The notes under the pieces were generated by a model, which had not been told where the DNA came from, ran no database searches, and saw only the letters and a program-made list of their open reading frames with translations. From NCBI RefSeq assembly GCF_011604685.1, contig NZ_CP050063.1, positions 7,729,001-7,793,000 on the forward strand: 64,000 bases of DNA, read 5' to 3'. The translations under genes and the position numbers were made by a program. Of this stretch, positions 9,131-17,678 are shown one piece after another. Source of the DNA: Spirosoma aureum. Its GTDB lineage: Bacteria; Bacteroidota; Bacteroidia; Cytophagales; Spirosomataceae. How positions within the stretch are numbered: the first letter of the stretch is position 1; every line of letters begins with the position of its first letter.

Positions 9131-10111
9131 TTATACTTTATAAAACCCAGGCCGGTTGAACAGGGTTTTCCAGAAAAATCGCAGAAATATACCGACTTGC
9201 TGCGTAAATGCCCGTTGATTTTCCAAATCTGCCCACGGAAGTCGCCGGTCACGCAGGTTCACCGCTATTTTCCAGGCATACACAATGGGAATCATAAGCA
9301 GATAATGCAGGATAAGCACCAGATACGCGCCAATGCCGTATTGCTTTCGAACCCATAGCAACTGCGACACCTGTATTTGTGGCTTAAATCGGTTAATATG
9401 CGTTACTACATGCTGCTGCTTATCTTCACTGCTTCCATACTCAAGATGAATAAAACTGGCATCCCGAAGTAACAGTAATCTCCCCTGCTTCCCTAACCGA
9501 TAGCCCCACTCAACGTCTTCGCCGTACATAAAAAAGCTTTCGTCCAATCCGCCAGCCTGGGCAATTGTCGATGGTCTCGTCATCAGAAATGCTCCTGAAA
9601 GCCATTCAACCTGATTTGGATCAGAATACTGCGGGTCAGGAACAAGCCGCTGAAGCCACTTTTGAAAAAACGCTCCGGCGGGCAAAATATAAAATGCCCG
9701 GCGCATCTGCCCAAAGGTCGTGTATAGATTAGGTCGGAGCTGGCCATCGGCTCCTCGTTGCAGAACACTCACGGCCGCCACATCGGGTTGTTTATTCAGT
9801 ACATCGACGCATCGGGCCAGTACGTTATCAGTCAGCAGAGTGTCGGAATTGAGCAATAGTACAGTTCGGGCTTTTGCCTGCTTAATGCCATAATTATTGG
9901 CCCGCGCGAAACCGGCATTATAACCCATATCGAACCAACGAACAGTCGGGTACTGTGCCAGAATAACAGCCTGACTATCATCGCCCGACTGATTATCAAC
10001 AACAATAACCTCAAAATCAATACCTTCCGTATACGTATGAATTGACGCCAGACAGTTCAGAATGAGCTTAGGCGTTTTATAATTGACGATGATTATGCTT
10101 AAATCGAGCAA
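9131..10111 (-). CDS. Family 2 glycosyltransferase (rhamnosyltransferase-like)
   Basis: Membrane-associated GT-A sugar transferase that uses a nucleotide sugar. A TTG at 10111 starts the typical N-terminus LSIIIVNYKT; the frame remains open to a GTG at 10189, but that start lies inside the loop of the upstream gene's terminator, so the shorter form (326 residues) is preferred. Family marks are GFARANNYG, the LLLNSD metal-binding DxD equivalent, the acceptor-side WLSGAF and FMYGEDVEWGYRLGKQG, and a C-terminal hydrophobic stretch (about residues 260-285) that could dip into the membrane. The WLSGAFLM plus EDVEWGYR pattern is that of polysaccharide or cell-wall rhamnosyl/galactofuranosyl transferases. 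No other sugar-polymer genes are adjacent. Confidence 0.87.
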   Translation of the reverse strand: MLDLSIIIVNYKTPKLILNCLASIHTYTEGIDFEVIVVDNQSGDDSQAVILAQYPTVRWFDMGYNAGFARANNYGIKQAKARTVLLLNSDTLLTDNVLARCVDVLNKQPDVAAVSVLQRGADGQLRPNLYTTFGQMRRAFYILPAGAFFQKWLQRLVPDPQYSDPNQVEWLSGAFLMTRPSTIAQAGGLDESFFMYGEDVEWGYRLGKQGRLLLLRDASFIHLEYGSSEDKQQHVVTHINRFKPQIQVSQLLWVRKQYGIGAYLVLILHYLLMIPIVYAWKIAVNLRDRRLPWADLENQRAFTQQVGIFLRFFWKTLFNRPGFYKV

Positions 10112-10155
10112 GACAAGTTGAATTAGCGGGGCATAAAGATAGGTATTAGTAAAAA

Positions 10156-10214
10156 TGGAATTGGGTAACGGAGTTAATTCGTTTATCACAAATTAGCTCC
10201 GTTACCCAATTCCA
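10156..10214 (-). terminator. Hairpin terminator after the ATP-grasp gene
   Basis: Arms 10156-10177 and 10193-10214 pair at 22 of 22 positions counting one wobble, around a 15-base loop. It lies directly downstream of the ATP-grasp stop codon. Any transcript of the glycosyltransferase gene must start after it or read through it. Confidence 0.75.
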
Positions 10215-10235
10215 TGTACAAGACCCACCAGATAA

Positions 10236-11741
10236 TCAATACAATACCCAGGTATCTTTGCCACCTCCCCCTTGCGACGAATTGACCACGAGCGATCCCT
10301 TCCGTAAAGCTACCCGTGTTAGTCCGCCTGGAATAACATTAACGCCATCGCCATAGAGAATGTAAGGCCGTAAGTCAACATGACGCCCTTCGGCATGATC
10401 GCCGACCAGACACGGCACCCGCGAAAGCGAGATCGTTGGCTGAGCGATGTAGTTTCGTGGATTTTCCTGAATTTTCTTTCTAAATAATTCGTGGTCTTCG
10501 GGCGTAGCCTTAGGGCCAATCAGCATTCCGTAGCCACCCGCTTCGTTAGCCTCTTTTACAACGAGTTGCTCAATGTTTTCCAGTACATACCGGCAGTCTT
10601 CTTCTTCGCGGCAGATGTAGGTTCTGACGTTTGGAATAATAGCCTCTTCGCCTAAATAATACTGAATAATTCGCGGTACGTAGGCATAAATAACTTTATC
10701 ATCGGCAACGCCCGTTCCGGGTGCATTGGCGAGGGCAACGCGTCCTTTTTTGTAGACTTCAAAAATACCCGGTACGCCGATCATAGAATCCGGATTAAAA
10801 GCCTGCGGATCAAGGAAGGTATCGTCAATGCGTCGGTAAATCACATCCACAATCTGAAATCCCTTCGTTGTACGCATCTTCACATAGCCACCCGACACGA
10901 CCAGATCACGGGCTTCGACCAATTCAACCCCCATTTGCTGAGCCAAATACGAATGCTCGAAATAGGCTGAATTGTAAATACCCGGTGTCAGAACAACAAC
11001 CGTCGGATTCGGGCGATCGGCAATGTACTGAAGCATCTGAAGCAACCGCATCGGGTAATCGGATACAGGTCGAACACCCGTCTGCGTCAGTACTTCAGGA
11101 AAAGTTTGCTTCGAGAGTTCGCGATTTTCCAGCATGTACGATACGCCCGACGGACAGCGGAGGTTATCTTCCAGCACCATAAACTGGCCATCATCACCCC
11201 GGATAAGGTCCGTTCCGGTAATATGACACCAGATGCCTTTAGGTGGCCTGACACCCAGACAAGGCGGAAGAAATGACTTACTGGATTCGATCAGGTCGCG
11301 GGGAACTACACCATCATTCAGAATACGCTGTTCGTTATAAACATCGTCGAGAAACATGTTCAGCGCCTTAATCCGTTGAATTAAACCAGCTTCGAGGTTA
11401 TCCCATTCAGCCGACTCGATGACTCTTGGAATAATATCAATAGGCATAATCCGCTCAGTCCCTTCGCCTTCCGAATATACATTGAAGGTAATACCCATAC
11501 TCATCAGGGCGCGTTCAGCAGCATGTTGTCGACCAATGATGTCTTCACGGGTAAGTTGCTCAACCCGTTGCTGGAAAGGTGCACATCCTGCTCGAACCTG
11601 CGCCTCTCCGTCGAACATTTCATCGAAAAAATTTTCGGTTTGATAGTCGGAAAAGGTAAAATTGGCTGTGAGCTGCCCCTGCGACTGGGTCATTCCGTTG
11701 AGCGTCTGCGATTGAGATTGCGCGGTGGATTTTCGTTTCAT
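10236..11741 (-). CDS. Circularly permuted ATP-grasp protein (CP_ATPgrasp_1)
   Basis: Predicted ATP-dependent carboxylate-amine ligase of the circularly permuted ATP-grasp group (formerly DUF404/DUF407), 501 residues, full length. Recognisable parts are the early DIIPRVIESAEWDNLE region, the nucleotide-binding segment around GGYGMLIGP, and the C-terminal GGLTRVALRKGSLVVNSSQGGGGKDTWV that closes members of this family. In most genomes this protein sits with an alpha-E domain protein and a transglutaminase-like protease; neither is adjacent here. The product is unknown, but the family is linked by genome context to a peptide or amide-forming pathway. The first 25 residues are low-complexity Gln/Ser-rich. 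Confidence 0.88.
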   Translation of the reverse strand: MKRKSTAQSQSQTLNGMTQSQGQLTANFTFSDYQTENFFDEMFDGEAQVRAGCAPFQQRVEQLTREDIIGRQHAAERALMSMGITFNVYSEGEGTERIMPIDIIPRVIESAEWDNLEAGLIQRIKALNMFLDDVYNEQRILNDGVVPRDLIESSKSFLPPCLGVRPPKGIWCHITGTDLIRGDDGQFMVLEDNLRCPSGVSYMLENRELSKQTFPEVLTQTGVRPVSDYPMRLLQMLQYIADRPNPTVVVLTPGIYNSAYFEHSYLAQQMGVELVEARDLVVSGGYVKMRTTKGFQIVDVIYRRIDDTFLDPQAFNPDSMIGVPGIFEVYKKGRVALANAPGTGVADDKVIYAYVPRIIQYYLGEEAIIPNVRTYICREEEDCRYVLENIEQLVVKEANEAGGYGMLIGPKATPEDHELFRKKIQENPRNYIAQPTISLSRVPCLVGDHAEGRHVDLRPYILYGDGVNVIPGGLTRVALRKGSLVVNSSQGGGGKDTWVLY

Positions 11742-12266
11742 GGAACAATATATTGCCGTTTATTTAAATGGCCAAACAGAAATGCAGTTTAGCTCACTAT
11801 TCTACAAATGGAACGTAAGAAAGATCAGAATTAGCCAATACCCGTATGGAATAAGATCCCGTCCGCCTATGAATTAATGGATACGCTTATTGCCGCTAAT
11901 TTGCGGCTACAGTATACGCTATTTTATAATGCCATGTTTTTCATTCGGAGGGGTGCCACGGTTTTGAACCGTGGCACCCCTCCGAATGAAAAACATAAAT
12001 GTATTTATCTATACATGCGAAGTGCCTGATTTTCTTTGGCTTTCATCTGATCTGGATTCAAGCCAGGAAGATTTTGTAAGTGTATTTCCCTCAGTACATT
12101 TTAATCTCGACATGCTTTATCGCTTCATTTTGGCCCTTTTTAACATTTTTTAAGAGTCTTGCAACAGTATATCTACTTAGGGCGTATCAGCAGTAGAATT
12201 AGCGCAGGAGATAAGCTCAGGCTAGTTCACTAGTCTAACCAGTAAACAAAACCAACAACAATTTCC
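11742..12266. other. Intergenic region with perfect 30-bp hairpin
   Basis: This 525-base gap separates the divergent ATP-grasp and PepSY-lipoprotein genes. Apart from the perfect hairpin at 11934-11996, annotated separately, it is AT-rich and without a supportable gene. A 60-codon frame starting at 11971 begins inside the hairpin arm and looks accidental. Confidence 0.5.
11934..11996. repeat. Perfect 30-bp inverted repeat with 3-base loop
   Basis: Arms 11934-11963 and 11967-11996 are exact reverse complements, with the loop TTG. The inner half is GC-rich and the outer ends are A/T-rich, so it could terminate transcription in either direction. However, it lies upstream of both flanking genes, where a terminator for either one is not expected. 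It could be a terminator of a lost gene or a small mobile palindrome. Confidence 0.85.
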
Positions 12267-12980
12267 ATGAAAACACTGCTTGTTTTCAGTTGCGTGGCTG
12301 CCCTTGCGCTAAGCCTGAACGCCTGTAACCGTAATTCTGTAGACCCAACGACGGCCGATGCCTCGGCCAGGTCGGCCTCTGTCTCCGGAACGACCGGTGG
12401 GCCTAAAAGTCTGACAGTTGTCGATGTGTCGACCTTGCCAGCGGCCATTACGACGTATATCAATACCAACTATGCGGGTGCTACGATTAAAGAAGCCAGC
12501 AAAGGCCCAGCAGGCAATTATGTCGTTGTTATTTCAGTAAATAGCACGATTAAATTGCTGGCTTTTAAAGCCGATGGGACATTTGAGAAAGTACTCGATG
12601 GAAAAGGCGGACCCATGCGGGGTGATTCTGCGCATCATCCAAAACCGGATTCGCTCCACCATCCCAAGCCTGATTCGCTTCATCACCCGAAACCAACTCC
12701 CGGTGATTCTGTACGCCATCCACGCCCTGCCCCTGGCGATACTGTTCGTCATGCCGGTCCTGGTCGGGGACCAGATGTAACGGTCGTTGCGGTATCGAGC
12801 TTACCCGCAGCCATCACAACGTACATTAATACCAACTACGTGGGTGCAACGATCGAGAAGGCTGTTCAGGAGAAAAAAAGCACGGATTATGTTGTCCTGA
12901 TCAAAACCACCGACAGCAAGCATGTCGTGTTGCTCTTCGGATCGGATGGCACGTTTAAGAAAGCAGTAACTGGCAAATAG
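12267..12980 (+). CDS. Lipoprotein with two PepSY-like domains and a His-Pro-rich linker
   Basis: Predicted lipoprotein of 237 residues. The lipobox ends LNAC (Cys20), so it should be anchored to a membrane. Two homologous domains, roughly residues 49-112 and 172-236, each read STLPAAITTYINTNY or the near copy SSLPAAITTYINTNY, then a GATI segment and an aromatic/Asp-Gly-Thr-Phe end. This is the PepSY-like (BLIP-like, DUF2874) fold found in Bacteroidota envelope proteins. The domains are an internal duplication. The linker (about 115-165) repeats HHPKPDSL three times, the DNA repeat unit being 24 bases, and is rich in His, Pro and Asp, which could bind metal. Function is unknown. Confidence 0.82.
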   Translation: MKTLLVFSCVAALALSLNACNRNSVDPTTADASARSASVSGTTGGPKSLTVVDVSTLPAAITTYINTNYAGATIKEASKGPAGNYVVVISVNSTIKLLAFKADGTFEKVLDGKGGPMRGDSAHHPKPDSLHHPKPDSLHHPKPTPGDSVRHPRPAPGDTVRHAGPGRGPDVTVVAVSSLPAAITTYINTNYVGATIEKAVQEKKSTDYVVLIKTTDSKHVVLLFGSDGTFKKAVTGK

Positions 12981-13000
12981 CTTCCCTTTTTGTTTACCAG

Positions 13001-13040
13001 AACACAGAAAGACCTGGCTTATGCCGGGTCTTTCTGTGTT
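13001..13040 (+). terminator. Hairpin terminator after PepSY lipoprotein
   Basis: Arms 13001-13018 and 13023-13040 form an 18-bp stem with one G:T wobble and the loop TTAT. It follows the lipoprotein stop codon by 20 bases. The A/T-rich outer sequence allows termination. Confidence 0.85.
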
Positions 13041-13092
13041 AAATTTCTCTGGTTATGAAAAGTGTAAGCCCGTCTAAATCGCTCCTGTCATT

Positions 13093-14160
13093 TTACAGGC
13101 TCACGCCAAAACGCTCTCCTAGCTCTTCCAGGCTTTTTACGACCGGTTCCACCAGCGGAATGCCATGAACGAGCCGCTCGGCCTCCATCTCACGCTCCGG
13201 ATCACCAGGAATCAGCACCCGGTGTCCTTCAATGGCTTTCGCCTGTCGGAATCGTTGAATCCAGGTATCCATATGCGTTTTAAACTCGTCGGCAGGACGG
13301 AACGCATCAATACGCATCGCTCCGAAGAAATGGCCAGTACCCTGTCCAACACCTTCGTTAGCCTGCATAAAACCAGCCGTAGCAAAAGGTGGCACCCACG
13401 GCCCGTAATTAGCGCCGGATAAGACACCCGAAAAAATATCGACAATGGCCCCCAGACCATAACCTTTATGGCTTCCATGCTCGCGATCAGTGCCTAAAGG
13501 CAATAATGCGCCCCCGTTTCGAATGGCATTGGCATCAATCGTTGTCTGCCCATCTGCGTCCTGCGCCCAACCCAGCGGAATATCCTGACCTTTTCGTTGC
13601 AGAATTTCCAGCTTTCCATATGCAACAGCCGTTGAGGCAAAATCGGCCAGAAAAGTAGGTTCTGTTGCGGCCGGAACAGCCACCGCAATTGGGTTAGTAC
13701 CCAGAAGTTTATCCAGCGAAAACGTTGGCGCTACAAGTGGAGCAGCATGCGTCATAGCTTGTCCAATCATGTCGTGATCAGCCGCCAGCAGGGCGTGGTA
13801 GCCAGCAATACCGAAGTGGTTGGAATTACGGACAGCCACCCAGCCCGTTCCGGCAATGCGCGCTTTTTCAATAGCAACCTGCATCGCCCACGGCCCAACA
13901 ACCAGACCAAGGCCCCGATCGCCATCAACCACGGCCGTAGACGGTGTCTCGTGCACGATTCGAATGTGAGGCTGCGGATTAATTCGGCCATGATCATAAA
14001 GCCGAACGTAACCCGGCAAACGCGCAACACCGTGAGAATCGACACCACGCAGGTCAGCACTGACCAATACATCGGTAGCTAAACGGGCATCGGCTTCCGA
14101 ACAGCCGATAGCGATAAAGATTTGTTCGGTAAATGAACGGAGTTGGTTCGCAGTAATCAT
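13093..14160 (-). CDS. Ldh family NAD(P)-dependent oxidoreductase (malate/L-lactate/ureidoglycolate dehydrogenase type)
   Basis: Oxidoreductase of the malate/L-lactate dehydrogenase family (type 2), which uses NAD(P) and is unrelated to Rossmann-type MDH. It has 355 residues, the family length. Typical stretches are SADLRGVDSHGVARL (with the catalytic His), VDGDRGLGLVVG, VRNSNHFGIAGYHALLA, LGTNPIAVAVP, and EHGSHKGYGLGAIVDIFSG. The substrate could be malate, L-lactate, ureidoglycolate or a sugar acid; nothing nearby decides. It is divergent from the small membrane protein gene at 14258. Confidence 0.9.
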   Translation of the reverse strand: MITANQLRSFTEQIFIAIGCSEADARLATDVLVSADLRGVDSHGVARLPGYVRLYDHGRINPQPHIRIVHETPSTAVVDGDRGLGLVVGPWAMQVAIEKARIAGTGWVAVRNSNHFGIAGYHALLAADHDMIGQAMTHAAPLVAPTFSLDKLLGTNPIAVAVPAATEPTFLADFASTAVAYGKLEILQRKGQDIPLGWAQDADGQTTIDANAIRNGGALLPLGTDREHGSHKGYGLGAIVDIFSGVLSGANYGPWVPPFATAGFMQANEGVGQGTGHFFGAMRIDAFRPADEFKTHMDTWIQRFRQAKAIEGHRVLIPGDPEREMEAERLVHGIPLVEPVVKSLEELGERFGVSL

Positions 14161-14257
14161 GGGTACAAATTAACGAAGCGAACAGGTTAAACTTCGCTAA
14201 AAATTCAGCCAAATCCTCGTCTTTTGCGTTATACCAAACAACGCCATTTACGTACGC

Positions 14258-14848
14258 ATGAAGTCACATCACTCCCTCCTCTCCATTTCACTCTTTTTTT
14301 TGGCAGCACTCTTCAGTCGTTTTTCAGTAGCACAGCCAACCGACACACTCACAACCGAACAACTTCTTCAGCGCAAAGGAACGGCTTACTCCGCTCTGAT
14401 ACGCCCCTCCAGGTATCTTGCTCTGGATGTAAATCATGCTCTCGGCGGCTTTCGCAGGTATCGTTTTTTTGAGGGCGATGAACTTCACTTTAAAGCGCGG
14501 GGCGAAAAATTCAGGGAAGAACTGTATGCCGTTACGGATACTAGTTTCACGATCCTGATGGCCAACGAAGTCATGAACCGCGACGAACCCGTAACATTCC
14601 GGTTCGACGAGGTCCAAAAAATTATGCTACACCGACGAATACCTTTTGTAACGGCAGCAGGGACCATTTTCCCGCTGGCCGGGGGCGTTTATCTGATCGC
14701 CGATGTAGTCAACAACAGGCAATTGAATGCCAATGTACTCCCTGTTACCGGAGCCTTTATATTGAGTGGTATTTTGTTTCACTGGCTAAGTAATCCACAC
14801 ATAAAGATCAACCGAAATCATCGTCTGAAAGTCTTGCGAACGTATTAA
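14258..14848 (+). CDS. Hypothetical exported membrane-associated protein
   Basis: No family recognised. The 196-residue product starts with a signal peptide (cleavage near SVAQ), followed by a soluble segment with ALDVNHALGGFRRYRFFEGDE-like and DEVQKIMLHRR stretches, then two hydrophobic segments (about residues 133-155 and 160-180) separated by a short polar turn. It probably sits in the inner membrane with the middle part in the periplasm. A weak hairpin separates it from aroA. Confidence 0.7.
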   Translation: MKSHHSLLSISLFFLAALFSRFSVAQPTDTLTTEQLLQRKGTAYSALIRPSRYLALDVNHALGGFRRYRFFEGDELHFKARGEKFREELYAVTDTSFTILMANEVMNRDEPVTFRFDEVQKIMLHRRIPFVTAAGTIFPLAGGVYLIADVVNNRQLNANVLPVTGAFILSGILFHWLSNPHIKINRNHRLKVLRTY

Positions 14849-14866
14849 GCCCATGAAACGTAAAGC

Positions 14867-14918
14867 GTAATTGGGGCCAGAAATGGTGCATGTAATTACC
14901 TCATTTCTCCTCAATTAC
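14867..14918 (+). terminator. Possible imperfect terminator
   Basis: Two short paired blocks (14867-14873 with 14912-14918, and 14879-14885 with 14902-14908) make an interrupted stem between the hypothetical gene and aroA. There is no clear T-run. Confidence 0.4.
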
Positions 14919-14948
14919 CTCAGGCACCTGATTGCCTATCCACTTAAG

Positions 14949-14980
14949 TTGGCGTAACGGTTGACGATACTGTATCTTTG
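14949..14980 (+). promoter_or_regulatory. Promoter of aroA, suggesting a leaderless mRNA
   Basis: TTG at 14949-14951 and TATCTTTG at 14973-14980 are 21 bases apart, matching the Bacteroidota consensus. The aroA ATG begins at 14986, only 5 bases after the -7 box, about where transcription should start, so the mRNA may have almost no 5' leader. Confidence 0.65.
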
Positions 14981-14985
14981 CAGGA

Positions 14986-16248
14986 ATGAACGCCGTTAAA
15001 CTTACTCCCCCAACTGGCCCTGTTCGGGCCACCATTCCGCTGGCTTCGTCGAAAAGCGAAAGCAACCGTGCCCTCATTATTGATGCGCTGACCAACTTTC
15101 GCTGCGATCTGCGTAATTTATCGACCGCCCGCGATACGCAAACAATGATCCGTCTGCTAAAATCAGGCGATGCTGTTGCCGATGTACTCGATGCTGGTAC
15201 AACGATGCGTTTTCTGACGGCCTATTTCGCCGTAACGGGCCAGAAAAAAACCATGACCGGTACTCCCCGTATGTGTGAGCGACCCATTGGTATTTTGGTG
15301 GATGCGTTGCGGACGCTGGGAGCAGATATTACGTATCTGAAAAATGACGGATACCCACCGTTGCAGATCAATGGATTTACGCCTTCGGCCGAAGCTAAAG
15401 TAAGTATTCGGGGTGATGTCAGTAGCCAGTACATCTCGGCATTGCTGATGATAGCTCCTACCCTGCCGAACGGTCTGACGCTCGAATTAACGGGTGCTAT
15501 TGGCTCACAGCCTTACATTGAAATGACCCTGGAGCAAATGGTGTATTTTGGTGCTGACGTTGAAACCGATTGGGATAAAAAGACCATTACGGTTAAGCCA
15601 AGCCCCTACACCCCAAAATCTTACACCATTGAATCGGACTGGTCGGGTGCCAGTTACTGGTACAGCGTTGAAGCGCTCGCTCTGGACGAAACTGCTGAAC
15701 TTGAATTGATAGGCCTGAAAGCGAAATCACTACAGGGCGACAGCGCTATTGTTGAAATTATGCGGCCATTGGGCGTCGAAAGCACCTTTACCGAAACCGG
15801 CGTTCAATTGACCAGACGACCAGCCGAAACAACACTTGCCTGGGACTTCACCCATTGCCCCGATCTTGCCCAGACCGTTGCTGTCTGTGCTGCCATGAAC
15901 GGTGTTGTGCTGACGCTGACAGGTGTTGAAAGTCTCAAGATTAAAGAAACAGACCGCATAGCTGCCTTGCAGGCCGAATTACAAAAAATCGGGGCCGAAT
16001 TGGTAGAAATTGAAGCCAATCATCGGTATGAGGTTAGGCGATCGGGTTCCGTTTATCAATCACCAGCCACCATCGAAACCTATGACGACCATCGTATGGC
16101 TATGGCCTTCGCACCAGTGGCCATGCAGCAGGAGGTCGTGATTGAAGAACCGGGTGTAGTGGCCAAATCATACCCTAGTTTCTGGGACGATATGGCCCGG
16201 ATTATATCGGTACAGGAAATACAGGCAGGCACTAACGTTGTCGGATAA
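14986..16248 (+). CDS. aroA: 3-phosphoshikimate 1-carboxyvinyltransferase (EPSP synthase)
   Basis: Shikimate-pathway enzyme that adds the enolpyruvyl group of PEP to shikimate-3-phosphate. The 420-residue protein has the two-domain inside-out barrel pattern. Visible motifs are the N-terminal LASSKSESNRALIIDAL (shikimate-phosphate and PEP binding), LDAGTTMRFLTAYFA, RMCERPIGILVDAL, GDVSSQYISALLM, LKIKETDRIAALQAELQKIGA and TYDDHRMAMAFAP. The first motif reads SKSESNRA where most bacteria have SKSISNRA. The gene stands alone, with its own promoter very close to the ATG. Confidence 0.96.
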   Translation: MNAVKLTPPTGPVRATIPLASSKSESNRALIIDALTNFRCDLRNLSTARDTQTMIRLLKSGDAVADVLDAGTTMRFLTAYFAVTGQKKTMTGTPRMCERPIGILVDALRTLGADITYLKNDGYPPLQINGFTPSAEAKVSIRGDVSSQYISALLMIAPTLPNGLTLELTGAIGSQPYIEMTLEQMVYFGADVETDWDKKTITVKPSPYTPKSYTIESDWSGASYWYSVEALALDETAELELIGLKAKSLQGDSAIVEIMRPLGVESTFTETGVQLTRRPAETTLAWDFTHCPDLAQTVAVCAAMNGVVLTLTGVESLKIKETDRIAALQAELQKIGAELVEIEANHRYEVRRSGSVYQSPATIETYDDHRMAMAFAPVAMQQEVVIEEPGVVAKSYPSFWDDMARIISVQEIQAGTNVVG

Positions 16249-16341
16249 TTCCAAACTTAGGTTCGCCGTAGTTAGTTTATGTGGCATCATTTATGATAAA
16301 CTGACTACTGAAAGCGGCACAACAATAACTACAAACAAACC

Positions 16342-17145
16342 ATGACGCGTCGGGAGCAATTTGAACAGCAGGGCTATCTGATTGTTCGTAATGTATTTAC
16401 AACCGAAGAAGTTACCCAACTACGACAGGCCGCTTACGATCATCGTGACCAGCAGCAAAAAAAAGGTTTAGTTGCTCAGGTCAAACAAGCCTCGTCGATA
16501 AAGGGCGACCTGCTTAGCAAAGACGGTCTGGGGTGGGTTCTTTACGACCCACGAATTGTAACAATTGCCACAGAATTGCTGGGCGATACCCCTGTCTACT
16601 TTTCCGACAGCACCTACCAGATTGGAACCGGCACCCGAGGATTCCACCGGGATAACATTGATCGCCATCAATTTGGTCAGGGAGCCGATTGGGAAGGTAC
16701 ATATCCGCTCATTCGTTTCGGCATTTATTTGCAGGACCATGATACGTATAGTGGTGGTATCCGGTTTAAAACAGGCAGCCACCAGGCGGCAGATGGAACT
16801 GATGTTTTTGCCGACACGCGCGCTGGCGATATTGTCGTCTGGAATATGCGTACACTGCACAGCGGCAACGCCCGACGAATGAAATTATTTAACAATTTAC
16901 CCTTACATGTTGGCCTGGAAAATCGCCTGCCGGATTTTTTGTTTCGCGAACAGCAGGGGGAGCGTATATCGCTTTTTTTCAGCTATGGTTTGACCGGTAA
17001 ACACCTCGATCGATACCTGGAACAACACCTATTGAAACGGGCCGACATGCAGGATAATATCCGACTATCTGACTATACACCGGAGACGCTGGAGAACGCC
17101 AAACGGAATAAGATTGATGTCCTGGAGGTTAAAAAGTTATTATAA
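16342..17145 (+). CDS. Phytanoyl-CoA dioxygenase family protein (Fe(II)/2-oxoglutarate oxygenase)
   Basis: Predicted non-haem iron oxygenase of 267 residues. The iron facial triad is readable as His102-x-Asp104 (in GFHRDN) and His173 in TLHSGN, with Arg178/179 nearby to hold 2-oxoglutarate. The N-terminus EQFEQQGYLIVRNVFTTEEV is the usual start of the PhyH family. The substrate is unknown, as members hydroxylate very different small molecules. It follows aroA after 93 bases on the same strand, with a gap suited to its own promoter. Confidence 0.87.
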   Translation: MTRREQFEQQGYLIVRNVFTTEEVTQLRQAAYDHRDQQQKKGLVAQVKQASSIKGDLLSKDGLGWVLYDPRIVTIATELLGDTPVYFSDSTYQIGTGTRGFHRDNIDRHQFGQGADWEGTYPLIRFGIYLQDHDTYSGGIRFKTGSHQAADGTDVFADTRAGDIVVWNMRTLHSGNARRMKLFNNLPLHVGLENRLPDFLFREQQGERISLFFSYGLTGKHLDRYLEQHLLKRADMQDNIRLSDYTPETLENAKRNKIDVLEVKKLL

Positions 17146-17378
17146 ATACTTAGCAAAAAATTAACATAAGTTCGCCTGATTAAAAACCTGGTTTTGCCCT
17201 ATTTTTATCGACTTTGCATTCATTATCAATCAGATAAAAAAATTAGTTAGGCTCTGGTAAGTCTAATTATTTTATAACTTAGCCGATGGCATTGGGGCAT
17301 ATACGAATTTCCAACTTACAATTTGCTACGTTAAGTAATTTTTAAGTCATAAATAGCGTTAAATAAAAAATAACTCAC
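17146..17378. other. AT-rich intergenic sequence
   Basis: Non-coding AT-rich stretch between the PhyH gene and the putative RNA. I see no hairpin terminator for the upstream gene and no supportable reading frame. Confidence 0.4.
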
Positions 17379-17580
17379 CAACTTTGTGGTGTGAATTGAC
17401 ATTAGTCCTTTGGGAATTTTAGTGTTTCCCGGACTAACAAAGAAATTGCTAGTTTTAGCATAACGATCCTTTACAAAGGGAAGGTTGAACATCAAGATTC
17501 AACGGCCGCCCGGTCGTTGGTCTTGAAATGGTGTGGATAGAAGCGGAAAGCCGCCCCGATTTTCGGGACGGCTTTTTTGT
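17379..17580 (+). ncRNA. Putative structured small RNA or leader with terminator
   Basis: A -7-like CAACTTTG at 17379-17386 would start a transcript near 17392. The following sequence folds into several local hairpins: TTAGTCC with GGACTAA plus an inner GGGAA/TTCCC; GCTA/TAGC; GTTGAA with TTCAAC; and a longer alternative stem AAGATTCAACGGCC with GGTCGTTGGTCTT. It ends in a strong intrinsic terminator, arms 17548-17559 and 17563-17574, followed by six Ts. No open frame is present. It does not resemble SRP RNA, tmRNA or RNase P RNA as I know them. It could be a trans-acting small RNA, or a leader regulating the cupin gene about 100 bases downstream. Confidence 0.5.
17548..17580 (+). terminator. 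Intrinsic terminator of the putative RNA
   Basis: A 12-base arm pairs with 17563-17574 (one mismatch) around a 3-base loop, followed by TTTTTT from 17573. This is a textbook rho-independent terminator with no coding gene directly before it. Confidence 0.85.
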
Positions 17581-17678
17581 TTTTAATCGGACAGACGAAA
17601 AACCGAATTAACTTGCTGAATAATTCAGTCTAGAAGTAGATTTATTTACATCAAACCTCTTACCAGAAAAAATTGGCA

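Noticed and set aside
10111..10189. N-terminal extension of the glycosyltransferase
   Set aside because: The GTG start at 10189 lies within the loop of the upstream gene's terminator, and the added residues do not resemble the family's N-terminus.
11971..12153. 60-codon plus-strand frame
   Set aside because: It begins inside the arm of the perfect hairpin and has no natural protein features.
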